From contig NW_004450483.1 in NCBI RefSeq assembly GCF_000321225.1, positions 1,523,758-1,587,757 of the forward strand: DNA of 64,000 bases, written 5' to 3'. Made by a program: the position numbers and the translations under genes. Of the stretch, positions 23,114 to 33,664 are shown piece by piece. The notes beneath the pieces are model-generated. The model worked only from the letters and a program-made list of their open reading frames with translations, was not told the DNA's origin and did no database searches. How positions within the stretch are numbered: position 1 is the stretch's first letter; each line of letters starts with the position of its first letter. The DNA is from Odobenus rosmarus divergens (lineage: Eukaryota; Chordata; Mammalia; Carnivora; Odobenidae).

Positions 23114-25125
23114 CTGCGGAGAAGTGGGAGAGCAGGCCAAGTTAAATCAAGGAGAACACGAGGCAATGGGGAAAGAGACTCCGCTGCATGATGCTGGAAT
23201 GCGAACTTGCCACGCAGCTGGAAGACGTTATTGACCAGAAACACTGTTCCTGGGGCCAGGGCCTCTGACTGGAACCTGGGAGAGGCAGAGAAAATCGTTT
23301 TCCATTGAGAAACCCCAACCAGCTTGGAGCTGGAGGGTCCAGGCCTATAAAATCCTGCCTCACCTCTCCCAGGCCAGGGCTCCCTGGAGACAGGCTGTCA
23401 GGCCTCAAAGCTCAACAGAGGAACTTGTCAGGAGGCCAAGATCTTAACAAGTTGTTATGGGTATCTGTGAAATCTGAAAAACAAAACCAGGATCTCACTG
23501 AGGATTTTGGGGTGGGTTGTTTCAGTAGAGAGGTTGGGTTTTTCTTTCTTTCTTTCTTTCTTTCTTTCTTTTTTTTTTTTTTGGTAACTCAGGGCATTGC
23601 AAAATCGAGCTGAGCCACCTACCGCCTCTTCCCAGTGTTTACCTAAGCATGATCTGATCCAACCCCCAGTGGAACCTCCACTGCAAACAAGCGAGCTCTG
23701 CTCAGATTTCTGACACAGGAACGTGCGCTTTGCAGGCTGCAAAGTGCAGCCCTTGGTTCTGACTAGTTCCAAGGGACAGGACATTCAGCCTTGAAACTTG
23801 AGGTCCACTCCTTTCATGAGACTCTGGCTCCCCATTAATGGCACGTTCAAAATCGCCAAGGAAAAGGGGAACTGGCTTGTTAGTTTCCTCCATAATTCAG
23901 CTCCACAAGAAGAGAGGGCCATGCCAACTGAGACACAACTACTCTCTCATGGTACATTTCAGTGACTCTTCTGACAATCTGTACTTTTTTCTCCCCCCCC
24001 CTCCCCCACAGGAAGAACAAATAAGGCAACTGTGTGACCACGGCTGGTTTTATCAAACCTCCTACCACTGCCCTGCAGCCCCCTCCTCAGGCCTTGCCTG
24101 GCCCCTCTAACAACACTGACATCTGACTTTGAAATGGGGGAAAGTGCAGCCTTAAAAGCTGGTCTTGGACGAGCTGCCTGTGACCTGAATCTGTTATTTA
24201 TAAGTCAAAGAGCTGGCTCCGTGAAACGGACCAGAAATATACCAGCCCCCGCTGTCATTTTGTGCCACCGGGACCAAAAGGCCTCCTCGACCTTCCAGAA
24301 TCACATTTCTACTCTGGGCCCCAAAGCACCTTTTAATCCAAGCTCTCTAATTGCATGTCGAGCTTTCCCTGACTCGGTCGGACAGCTAAAACAGCAATGC
24401 ATTTCTTTCTAAGCACAAACCAGCCCGATTGTCTCTGCTTTTCTCCACACCCGGCCATGCAAAACTTTTCATCCCTTTTCATCCCCAGGCGGCACCAGGA
24501 CCGTCTGCCTGCTGCCTGGGAGGGTGGGGGGCATTTTCAGCCTGGTGACACAACCGCTCCCCCCCCCAACAAGCTCCCTGCCCACCCCCCGCCCTGCCCG
24601 CACCAGGGCTTCCCCCTCCGCGACCTTCTCCGCAGTCCCCTCGGCACAAATGGGGCTGAGCTCCAGGCACAAAAGCCAGCCTGGCTCATTCAAGTCCTGA
24701 AAAGGACAGCGGAGTGGAAAGCACTTGCAGCATTTCAGCGCGGGTACATTTTCCTCCTTCTTTTAAAGTTCCGAAAGATTTTCTGTCTCTCGATTATTAT
24801 ATTTAGACAGTGGTAGAAATTTACAATCCAGGGCCGGGAGAAAATTCCGGAAAGGACTCCTACCCTTTGTTAACTACGAACTCTGCGGCTCTCAGGCGAA
24901 GGGGCTGCTGCCGCTGCCAGGCGAGCCGAGAGGCACGGGGCTGCCCCCGAGCCGCGTCTTTCTCTGCGTAAATGATGGGACCTGTTGAGAAGCCTGCCTT
25001 CCGCCCGATTCCAGTGCCCACACAATCGGAAGAGAGGTTGCCTAGCTCTCCCCAGTGAGGCTTCAGCAATCCTGGCAAGCCCACGCTGCCCGGCGATGGA
25101 AGCGGCCCCGGGGCCTCTCACGCAG

Positions 25126-25161
<36 letters not shown>

Positions 25162-26012
25162 ATACACACACACACACACTTACTTCTCCGGCCCACGGAT
25201 ATCAACAAGCACACACATCTCCAACCACACTGCTAAGCCTACACTCCGATCGTGGGAAACAAAAACATTAAGCAATCACCAAGCAAGTGCCCGCGGAGCC
25301 AGGGCCGCACGCATCTGCCGGGAGGGGGATGCGCGCCCAGAGGCGCTGAGGCCCCGATTTCAGAGAGCTGGGGTGGAGGGCAAGGCGCTCAGCGGCGGGG
25401 ACAGGGGCAGCAGGAAGAGGTGTGCTGCCTGGGCGGCGGCGGGGGGAAGGAGGACGGCAACTGGGATGGGTCGCACAGGGCCAGAGGGGAGCGGCAGGGC
25501 CGGGAGTCCGCGTTGCCCCCAGGGTGCGCTGGCTGCGGTGGCCAAACGGGCAAGGAGAAGGGGGTGGGAGAGGGCGAGAGGGGGTGGGGAGCGAGGGCCG
25601 CAGCTGGCCGCCAGTGGGACCAACCCACCTGTCTCGGCGAAGCTGATGATCTCGGAGACGCGCTCCTGGCCGTCTGCGCCCGGGCTGGCGTGGCCGTCGA
25701 GGTGCGGGATCTCCACGCGGCCGTCTTCGCGCACCTTGCCCGCGTGCAGCTTGCGCAGGGCCGTGACCATGGCGGCCTTGGGCACGGCGTGCGTGATGTT
25801 GGGCCGGCCCCGCATCTGCAGGCGGCTCAAGATGTGCCGCTTCACCGCCTCCAGGAAGTCGCCGTCCACCCGGCCCAGCTCCTCCGGCCGCCGGAAGCCG
25901 CCGCACGACGTGCAGGTGTCCTGCGAGCCGCCGGGGGCTCCGGGCGGCGGGGGCGGCGGCGGCGCGGCGGGCGACGGCGGGGGCGTGGGCGAGCCCCAGG
26001 CCTCGGGCCCCA
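22338..26012 (-). CDS. INHBB: Inhibin/activin beta-B subunit precursor, two exons, 5' end lost in assembly gap
   Basis: This gene encodes the beta-B chain. Two beta-B chains form activin B; pairing with inhibin alpha gives inhibin B. Both are secreted TGF-beta-superfamily ligands: activins signal through activin type I/II receptors and SMAD2/3, and inhibin B suppresses pituitary FSH. The coding parts are 25629-26012 (exon 1, partial) and 22338-23113 (exon 2). They join in phase through a split Asp codon (G|AT). In order, the protein shows a proline-rich N-terminus, a TGF-beta propeptide with one N-glycosylation sequon (Asn in RPNITH), the furin site RIRKR, and a mature domain starting GLECDGRT and ending EECGCA. 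The visible part is 385 residues. The human precursor (407 aa, from memory) suggests about 21 codons plus one base are missing, all inside the 26013-26197 gap. The mature sequence and the two-exon layout distinguish beta-B from beta-A, C and E. Confidence 0.98.
22341..22685 (-). other. INHBB: Mature activin beta-B chain (115 residues)
   Basis: Cleavage after RIRKR (last Arg codon 22686-22688) releases a 115-residue chain. It has nine cysteines. Adjacent pairs LCC and SCC, the YCEGSC motif and the terminal CGC make the cystine-knot pattern, and one cysteine serves the interchain disulphide. As far as I can judge from memory it is identical, or nearly so, to the human mature chain, as expected for a strongly constrained hormone. 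Confidence 0.96.
23541..23582. repeat. (TTTC)n with T-run in INHBB intron 1
   Basis: Seven to eight TTTC units are followed by a run of about 13 T. Confidence 0.92.
25127..25179. repeat. (CA)n microsatellite in INHBB intron 1
   Basis: An interrupted CA run of about 53 bases lies roughly 450 bp inside the intron from exon 1, beside the CpG island. It is a likely length polymorphism. Confidence 0.93.
25629..26012 (-). other. INHBB: INHBB exon 1, coding part visible (3' portion)
   Basis: On the minus strand the exon ends ...GAG ACA G followed by the donor GTGGGT at 25623-25628. Translation starts at the gap edge with GPEAWGSP, then a run of prolines and a Cys pair (DTCTSC). A helix-rich propeptide start follows ([20 protein letters not shown]), then the glycosylation sequon NIT, and it ends SEIISFAET. 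The first two visible bases (TG) complete a codon that is Leu in human. If the length equals human, the ATG would fall near 26076, inside the gap. That position depends on the gap size being real. Confidence 0.96.
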
Positions 26013-26197
26013 NNNNNNNNNNNNNNNNNNNNNNNNNNNNNNNNNNNNNNNNNNNNNNNNNNNNNNNNNNNNNNNNNNNNNNNNNNNNNNNNNNNNNNNN
26101 NNNNNNNNNNNNNNNNNNNNNNNNNNNNNNNNNNNNNNNNNNNNNNNNNNNNNNNNNNNNNNNNNNNNNNNNNNNNNNNNNNNNNNNNNNNNNNNNN
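26013..26197. other. Assembly gap (185 N) over INHBB start codon
   Basis: This is a run of N in extremely GC-rich sequence. By comparison with human INHBB it should contain the ATG, about 21 codons of signal peptide and part of the 5' UTR. The N count may be an estimate. Confidence 0.99.
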
Positions 26198-28019
26198 CAG
26201 GGGGAGGGGGCCGGCCGGGCCGCGGGGGTTCCCGCGCGGCGGGGAAGGGGCGCCGAGGGTTGCAAGGGCCGGAGAGGCGTGCGGGCGAGGCGGGGGGCCG
26301 GAGGGTCACTGCCGCGCGGGCGTCTCAGGGCGCCTCGGCATCTGCAGCCTTCCCCCCATCCTCTCCGCGTCGGGGCCCCGCAGCCCCCAGCTCCGGTGAA
26401 GCGAAAGCGGCGGCAGCGGCGCCTTAGCCGCCGCGCGGGGAAGGTGGCGAAAGGGCCGGTCGACGCAACTTGGCCGAGACGGAAGCGAAGGCGCCGGAGT
26501 CCCTGGAGCGGAGCCGGGCGCGGCTTGGCGCGGCGCTGCGGCGGGCGCTGCGGCGGGGCCCCGCGCTCGCACCTGAGCGCCGAGGAAGGGCCGCGGCCGC
26601 CGGCGACGGGCCGGTAGTGCTCGCCGCGGGCAGGCGGGCGGGCGGCGGAGCGGGGCGAGCGCAGTGGCGGGAGCGCCGGGGAGCGCTGGCCGCGCGGGCC
26701 GGCTCAGAGGCGGCGCGGAGCCCCCGACCGCGGGCCCTGCAGTCCTCCCGGCGCGTCACACGGCAAAGTTGTCTCTAGGCTCCCGGGGCGCCGCATCCAC
26801 CGGCGGGCGGGCCGGCCACTGCGCGCTCCGCCGGGGCCTCCGCTCCGCCCGCCTTCTCGCTGCCTCCCTCTCTCCGCCTGCCTGCGCGGGCCGGCTGGGC
26901 GCGGGGCGCCGTGCGAGGAAGACGAGGCGGAGGCAGGGCCCTTCTCGCCCCTGTCCCTCCTGCCTGCTGCGGCGGCGGCGAGGTTGGTTGGAGCGCCTAA
27001 AAGTCTCGCAGCGTCCCCGGGTGCGGGTGCCCTAGCTCGCTCTCCCACTGGCACACGCCGCAGGGCCGGTAGAGAGCGGGAGGGTGGCGGCCGCGTCCCC
27101 GCGCCCGGCCGCGACACAGTGCAGAGCCTGCCGAGGAGTTCTTCTCTTTGCCCTCTCTTCTTTTACTCTCCTCGTTTTTTCTCCCAAGGGGGGAAAAAAA
27201 AGCCGCACAATCTCCGTATGTGCGCGCGCGTTGAGATAGACGTTGGCATAAAAAAAAAAGGGGGGGTGAGAGAGTCTCGTCCTGGCCATGCGGGAGGAGG
27301 CTGTCCGTGCCTCCCCCCTCCGGCTTCCCCCCCCCGGGGGGGGCGGAATCTGTTCAAGTCGCTGCCGCCCGCTCCCCACGCCCACCCCCGCTTCCCCCCG
27401 CTTTTTTCCTTTCTGCCTTCGCGGGAAGGAGGGGCGAGCCGGCCCGCTCCCCTCCCCCCCACCCCCGCAATGCCCGGCCACTTTTGCTGTCTCGAAACTT
27501 TCCCACCACGTGGGCGCCCCGGACCCTCGCCCAGCTGGGCGGCGGGCGACACTGACGGGCTCCCGGCCCGGGCTGCCGGTGCTTGCCCCCTCCCCGCGGT
27601 CGCGCAGGCCCTGCCCTCATCCCTGCCGCCGCCCTCCGAGACCGGGAGAAGCGACTCTCGCCGCGGCGGCCGCCCCCGTCCCTCCCCGGGTGCACCTTCT
27701 TGAGCTTGGCGAGGCGGGGGCAGCGTTGCGGCCGCGGGCTGGCTCCGCGGGTGGATGTCGCTCCCGGGCTGCAGTGCCCTAGCCGAGCGCCCCGGGCCGC
27801 CCGAGCGCTGGGCAAGGCGTGGGCCCCGCGGGCTGGAGGGGCAGAGGAGGCGGTGGCCGTTGGAGACCTGGCCAGCCGCTGCCTCTGCCGGCCCCACAAG
27901 CCCCCAGGGAAATCCTCGACTGTGTGGGGAACCAGCCTCGCGGCAGGGAGGCCTCTGAGCCCCAGGACTTGCGGAGCTGACGAGGCAACATTACCTCCCT
28001 GCCCCAAGCGGTCGATCTT

Positions 28020-28150
28020 GGTCTCAGACAAACCCGGGTTCCAGTGGAGGCTCAGCGACTGCCAGCTTTGTAGGAGTGACCTTGGGTAGTCTTCACCCTC
28101 TCGGGTCTTTAGCTCATTATCTGTCATGGGGGAGGACAATAACACCTGTG
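28020..28150 (+). repeat. MIR SINE fragment
   Basis: It shows GACAAACCCGGGTTCCAGTG, GTAGGAGTGACCTTGGGTAG, TTTAGCTCATTATCTGTCAT and GGACAATAACACCTGTG. It lies just beyond the CpG island edge. Confidence 0.7.
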
Positions 28151-29149
28151 TCACACCTTGGGAGCCCCAAACAAGACAACTTGGTCAAGCTCCTCACAGA
28201 ACCCAAACACTGTGATTCTAAGGCATAGTTCCTGGGTGGCCCAGACAAACGACCCTGTCACTGAACAGGGAACCACCCAACCCATCCAGAACCCCAAGTG
28301 CGGTCGTTTCTCTGTCCTTCCTTACGCCCCCACCTGGGCACGGAGTAGCAAGACAATGCTCACAGGGCGCAGCGCCCTGGCCAAGGAACACCACCCTGCC
28401 CTATCCCATTACCCGCCCAGCCCCCCACCCACTCAACAGGCAAGACTGTGAGGTGGACGCAGGGTGGGAGGTCATTCTGGCTTTCCCAGGACCTGGGGGA
28501 ACTGAAGCTGGAGCGTAGCCTCCAGCTCAGCGTTCCCCACACTCCCCGAGCTGGGGAGCTTCAGGCGGCGGGCTTCTTCAGGCCCGTTCGTGCCTCTGCG
28601 GAGCTCAGCCTGGACTGCAGCCCCGCTGAGGCCCGCAAGTCTGGAGGCCGAGCGCCCCCTCCCTCCCAATCTGAGGAACCGACCTGAAGGTGCCTGGCCC
28701 TGCGGGGCAACATTGGAGCTGATAGGGGTTTACCGGGTTTACCGAGTGGATGTCACAAGCAGGGGCCCAGGAGGGTCCCCGCGATGGCCGCCCTTCTGCC
28801 TCCTTAGGGCTGTCTCCAGAGCCCAATTCTCTGCTGTTCCCATCCACGCAGCACTCTCTGGCCTCTGGTTCCTCCTCCTGCCGGATCCCAGAGCCCGTGG
28901 AGCCTGTGATCTCTGGGCGGGAAGGACGTGCTTCTGCCTCCTGCTCCGTGGCTCTGAACCAGGCTGGACCCACCTCCAAGGCTTTGTTTGCATCTTCCAC
29001 CAGGCACACGAGCTCTGGTTCTCTGGGTCTTTCCATCACCACAGCCACCAACCATTTGGCAAACTCCTGTCTTGAAGACCCAGCCCCATCTCCCTTCCTT
29101 GGTGAAGCTCACCATGGCCCTCTTGGGCCCTCAAAAGTTATTTGCCGTA

Positions 29150-29310
29150 TTAGGCTCCTCTGCCCGGTGCCTGGCTGTTGTCCCTTCACCTATCTGTCTC
29201 CTTTGTGGGGCCCCAGAGTTCTGGAGGACAAGAACCAGGTCTCATGGGTCCTGTCTGATGCCATGCTGGTTGATTGACTGAATGAATGAACGAATAAGTC
29301 ATTAAGCCAG
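29150..29310 (+). mobile_element. LINE-2 3' terminus
   Basis: The L2 3' end signature is present: CCAGAGTTCTGGAGGACAAG, then AACCAGGTCTCATGGGTCCT. It finishes with the TGAATGAATGAACGAATAAG tail. Confidence 0.65.
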
Positions 29311-29649
29311 TAAGGAATTGAGCACCCTGCACTCCCCAGGACCCTCACAACAGCCATCCTTGCCTGTCTGGCTACCACCATTCTCACTGTGAGCCCCACC
29401 GGGGCTGGACAGGGCTGGGAGGGAGGGGGCGCTCCACACTTTTGGGAAGATGCAGCGTCCTGCCCATTGACCAGGCTCCGGGAGGGGCAGAAGCCACCTC
29501 ATCCTTGCTGGGAAGAGGAGGTTGAGAGGAGGGTCCACATTTTGCTCCCCTGGTGGAGAGCTGTCAGCCCTGCTGCCAGTCATCTGCTGGGAGGGAACTG
29601 GGTCAAGCGGTAGTCAGAAACCATCTGCTCGGGAAGCTGGGATTATCCC

Positions 29650-29663
29650 GCGCCCTCTGCTGA
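29650..29663 (-). promoter_or_regulatory. CTCF-like motif
   Basis: GCGCCCTCTGCTGA on the + strand reads TCAGCAGAGGGCGC on the minus strand, close to the CTCF core consensus. It lies about 3 kb upstream of the INHBB CpG-island promoter. Occupancy cannot be judged from sequence. Confidence 0.4.
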
Positions 29664-30090
29664 TCCCCCAGCCCACAGGAGCCAAGGGTGTAAATTGAGT
29701 TCTTCCAATTCACCTTGTGCTTGAGGGGGGAGCCCCCCATCTCCCACTGAGGGGCAAGGACCTGTTCCTGTTGCTTCAAAGCCTCTTTTAGCGCTGGGCC
29801 CTGTTCTCCTTATACTGGTGACCTCAGCCTTCAGTCTCAGCCAGGGGTGTGACTGTGCCTGTCAGTTTGGAATACAATAATGCACATCAGTGCTGTAGCC
29901 AGTGCCCTCCTGCAGGAACAGGTCACCCCCCAACACACACACCGCCACAGAATGCTGACTCCCTGCCGCCATCAAGGAACTCGGGCCCCATGGGGAAGGC
30001 AGGAAGAAAACATGGTGGCATTATGGATCCTGGCACACAAAACAGGAGAGGGCTTCCTCTAGGAGGCGCAGAGCGCGTGCTCTCACAAAG

Positions 30091-30130
30091 GTTTTGGTTT
30101 GGTTTGGTTTGGTTTGGTTTGTTTTTTTTG
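30091..30130. repeat. (GGTTT)n pentanucleotide repeat
   Basis: Five to six GGTTT units run into a T-run. Confidence 0.88.
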
Positions 30131-33100
30131 CATAACTCACAATTAAGTGTCAATTTGGGGAAAGTGAAAATGTCCACAAGTGACAAAACAAACGAGCCTC
30201 AGAGCACATTTGCTAAAAGAGAACCCAGGTGCAGCTCTTGGCCGCATGGCCCCTTCAGGGTGCAGGGTGCAGGGTGAAGAGAAGGCCCTCAGGCCGGTGG
30301 CACTGGGGATGTGGGCTGAAGAGAGGCCTTTGGCACGGTTGGGTTCGGGGACCTGGTGTTCACTTTACCACCGTTGGCCGGGGAGCCCCTGTGGCCAGAC
30401 ATCACTGTCCCACATCACACTTCTCCAGAGTAGCTCAGTGTCTGAATGGAAGGAGCAGCATGCCAGACCAGACGAGATGTCCTGTCCACCTGGCAGCTCG
30501 ATTCACAGGAGAGGAACAAGCCTGGAACTGGGGGCAAAGCAGGACACAGCCCTGGGGGCCCCCGAGGGGCCAGGAGCCAAGCTGACCTTCGGAAAAGCTC
30601 AGACACCAGCCTGGAGTCCCCTCAGAGTGCCCCTCCCCCGAGGCCACCTCATGCTTTCGAGGTCACAGAAGCAAGTCCTTGACGAGAGAGTGGGCGTGGG
30701 AAGGTGATTTTGATGAGACAGCCCTGTATTTCTCACCGGGGCTGCCGGATGGTGCCCACATTTGGAGGACCCCACCAGCTATCCACATCCTTAAGTTCTG
30801 CTGTGGCCTGGGAAGGGATGCTTGTCATCTCTGAAACTCATGAGCTCCAGGGCTGAGACCATCTGTGCCCTTCATCTGTAGCTGCCCGGCACCCAGCACA
30901 GCCCTGATCTGGGAATGCTGACAAACTAAAGTCAGTTCATCCCATGTAACTGATGAAGGAGCTGAGGTGCCGGAACATGGCCTGCTCAATGGGCCTGGGG
31001 TTCACAAGCAGACTCCCAAGTTCCCATTGGCCTACACATGTGGCAGACCACCACAGGTGTGCTCCCTCCTGCTTCCCACCCAGGCAGAAGCATGCTGACC
31101 CACCTTCACATGCTGCCAGCCAATCCCTAAACCAGGCTGTAATGCAAAACCTGGCTGTAGAGCTCCCTCCTGTCGTTTCTTTTCAGCGGACTCTCTCAGC
31201 AACCAATCCCCTAACATCTATTGTTTGTTAGCAAGAATCCTAGAAATCATTGTGTCCCTGGACCCACTCTCAGTAGGACCAAGGTGCTGAGAAGAAGCTG
31301 GCTTGACAGGACCTGGGCCCCCCCCCCCCCACCTCATCCAGCAAGGTGCTAGAGGCTGTTATGGAGTAGCATTTAACATGTTTTGAACATTCGGGAAATA
31401 TTTCAACAGCTGCCCATAGGGATGGCCATCCAAGTTGGTATATTTTCTAGAAAAATAGAGGCGCTAAGTACAGCACTTAGTGTCCCATTTCAAATTGTTA
31501 ATCACAAACTATTCGTCGCCCAGAATTCCTTCCCATTCATTCAATAACCATGCTGAGCTAGCTGCTGAGGATATAGCAAAGGTGAAGTCCAACCTCATTA
31601 CCCTTGGGGAGGCCAATACACAAAGTTAACTGGAGCTAACTGGGATAATGCAGCGCAAGAGGAACAAGAAGGAACCATCTACATCTGCCAGGAGTCTCAG
31701 AGGAAGCAGGATTTGAACTAAGCCTTGAAACATGAGGAGGCATTTTCCAGGTGGACATGAGAGAGGAAAGGTCCTCTGGGAGAGGAGCCTGCATGATGGG
31801 AATATGTTTCAGGTGAGGAACAAGAGCAAATCCAGTGGAGCTAGGCTGGGGAGGGAGAGGAATGCCTTGTCAGCCCGGAAAGGTGTGATAAGGCCAGGAG
31901 GGGATGTGACCCCTTGCAAGAGTGTTTTAGGAGGACATTGGTGACATTGTAGCAAGAAAGAGCCAGCCCATCAAGGAGGAGAAGAGGGCCAAAGGGAAGG
32001 TGGTGGCAGTGAGGACCAAAAAGAAGAAAGGGGAAGGGTTGGATGCCTTCCATCGAAACACCAGGGCTGGGCCAGGCAGGAAGAGCTGAGGATCCTCCCC
32101 CACCCCGTTTCTGCCCTGAGTGGTCCTGGATGCAGCTCCTGTGCGCCTGTGTGTGGGGAGAACCCAATGAGCTAGTTATTTTGCAACTAACAAAGGAAAA
32201 ATGGAGCATTTCAGAGGTCTCCTTGCATTGGGTCCCCAAGCCCAACTGTGTCCACTTCGGGAACACATGAGTCCAAGCATGAAACGCTCCCTAAATAGCA
32301 TCCCCCAATTCTCAGCTACTCTTGAACTTCAGAGCTGACCCTTGCGTCCATGCCTTGAAGAATGAGAAGTGACCCTCCTCTCCAGGGAGCCACCGGCAAA
32401 AACACAACCATGCACAGCCGACCCAAGATAGCATTTCTTCGGTTCTCACAGGTGACAGGAACAACACAGAAAAAAATAAGGACATGACTCTTGTAACGGG
32501 TATAGACAAGACATCCTTTCTGCTTTTTAAACAAAACCAATGAACGTGTTAATTTAATTCATTTATGTATATGAAAGCTGAAGACTTTTATTCCCAATAG
32601 TCAATACACATCCCCTCCCAGTGCACCTGGGTACTCCACAGTCACACAGATCAATACCTGTGAGGCTTTCACGGTGAAGTAGCTCAGAAGGAGAGCCCCC
32701 ATGATGTTATGCTTCACACAAGATCACCCCTTCCTTACATAAGACCCTGAATTCTTGCTGTCAGTAAAATGTCTGTCTTGCCATTGAAGGGAATTCTGCA
32801 GGGGGATCCACTGTGGTTGTAGAAGAAGAAAGAAATAGGGGCATTACCAACTCAACCCCCGGCCCAGCCCCAGGCCTATTGCTTCCTCCTAAAGCTGTGT
32901 TAATTTCAAGTTCTCCAAACTGGGCGCCCTTTTCCTCTGGCCCAGCACTGGGCAGCCTTGGCCCTGGGCAGTGGGCAGGCACACACTCATTTGTGCTGCT
33001 CTCCCCAGTCTTGCCTGTGTTTCCCAGTCCTATCCCCACTCCCCCACTCCCCCCTTCCTCGCCTCCCCAAAGTCAGGTGCTAAACCAAGAAAGGAGGGAT

Positions 33101-33610
33101 GTCTCACCCATCCCCCTGGGCTCACACACACTCAGCTCTTTCCCTACCTCTCCTTTCCCATACATTAGATTATGACTGAAATGCTGGAGAAAAAACAAAT
33201 GAATGAAAAGGGAATGATCAGATTTTTGTTGGTGGGTAAACGTATTTATATCTAATTGGAAGACTTCACTATGAAGGGGGTACAGTGTTTTAGTGCTGGC
33301 CTACTGAAGGACAAATACCTATTTTGCATTCATTCTTCAAGCTGGTAAAAGATACCCAGAGTCGGTCCACATTAGTGGTACCAATAGAACCACGAGCAGA
33401 ACTCAGGCTAACAGGCAGCATCCCCGGGGCTCCCCCTGCCAGGGGAGCCTGTCTGCTCAGAGTTTTTTCATGCAAGCTGGTCTTAAGCTAGGGATTTGAG
33501 GGGATTTGCCCTTCTCTACCTTTCCAAAAAAGGAAAAAGGAAAAGAAAGATATAAAAATGATACAGCTAATAGGTGGATATAGTCAAATATAGCTAGATG
33601 ACAAATGATA

Positions 33611-33664
33611 GGTGGGTAGGTAGGTAGGTAGGTAGATAGATGATAGATAGATGATAAATAGAGA
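33611..33664. repeat. (TAGG)n(TAGA)n tetranucleotide microsatellite
   Basis: GTAG/GTAGGTAGG units pass into ATAGATGATAGATAGATGAT. It is likely polymorphic. Confidence 0.9.

Larger units (their letters stand above)
23114..25628 (-). other. INHBB: INHBB intron 1 (2515 bp)
   Basis: It is bounded by donor GTGGGT (25623-25628) and acceptor CAG (23114-23116). It contains a (CA)n microsatellite at 25127-25179, a (TTTC)n/T tract at 23541-23582 and C-runs near 23994 and 24560. Its 5' end is part of the CpG island. No SINE or LINE is seen inside it. The non-repetitive stretch 24130-24860 has AT-rich segments that could be conserved regulatory sequence. Confidence 0.93.
25270..27850. promoter_or_regulatory. 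INHBB: CpG island covering INHBB promoter, 5' UTR and exon 1
   Basis: CpG dinucleotides are very dense throughout, unlike the flanks. GC-box cores (GGGCGG) occur, for example near 26636 and 26803. No TATA box is seen on the minus strand between 26198 and 27150. This fits a TATA-less CpG-island promoter with dispersed starts, as described for inhibin beta-B genes. The transcription start cannot be fixed from sequence and is probably within 26100-26900. The island extends about 1.5 kb upstream of exon 1. Confidence 0.85.
27851..33606. other. Upstream intergenic block, no gene seen
   Basis: Apart from the MIR, L2 and simple repeats listed separately, no exon is recognised. 31540-32040 resembles an ancient degraded interspersed repeat of L2/MIR age, with a GGAAGCAGGATTTGAACTAA segment. 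The C-run at 31319-31331 is low complexity. Confidence 0.5.

Noticed and set aside
22194..23234. 346-codon open frame on the + strand over INHBB exon 2
   Set aside because: It is the antisense shadow of the highly GC-rich, strongly constrained INHBB coding frame and matches no protein family.
25055..26617. 520-codon open frame on the + strand over INHBB exon 1 and the gap
   Set aside because: It reads through the N gap and a CA microsatellite (His-Thr repeats) and is antisense to exon 1. GC-rich sequence has few stops.
26984..28154. Several 160-270-codon frames on both strands upstream of INHBB
   Set aside because: They are CpG-island frames rich in Pro, Arg, Gly and Ala in all phases, with no domain and no consistent splice or start context.
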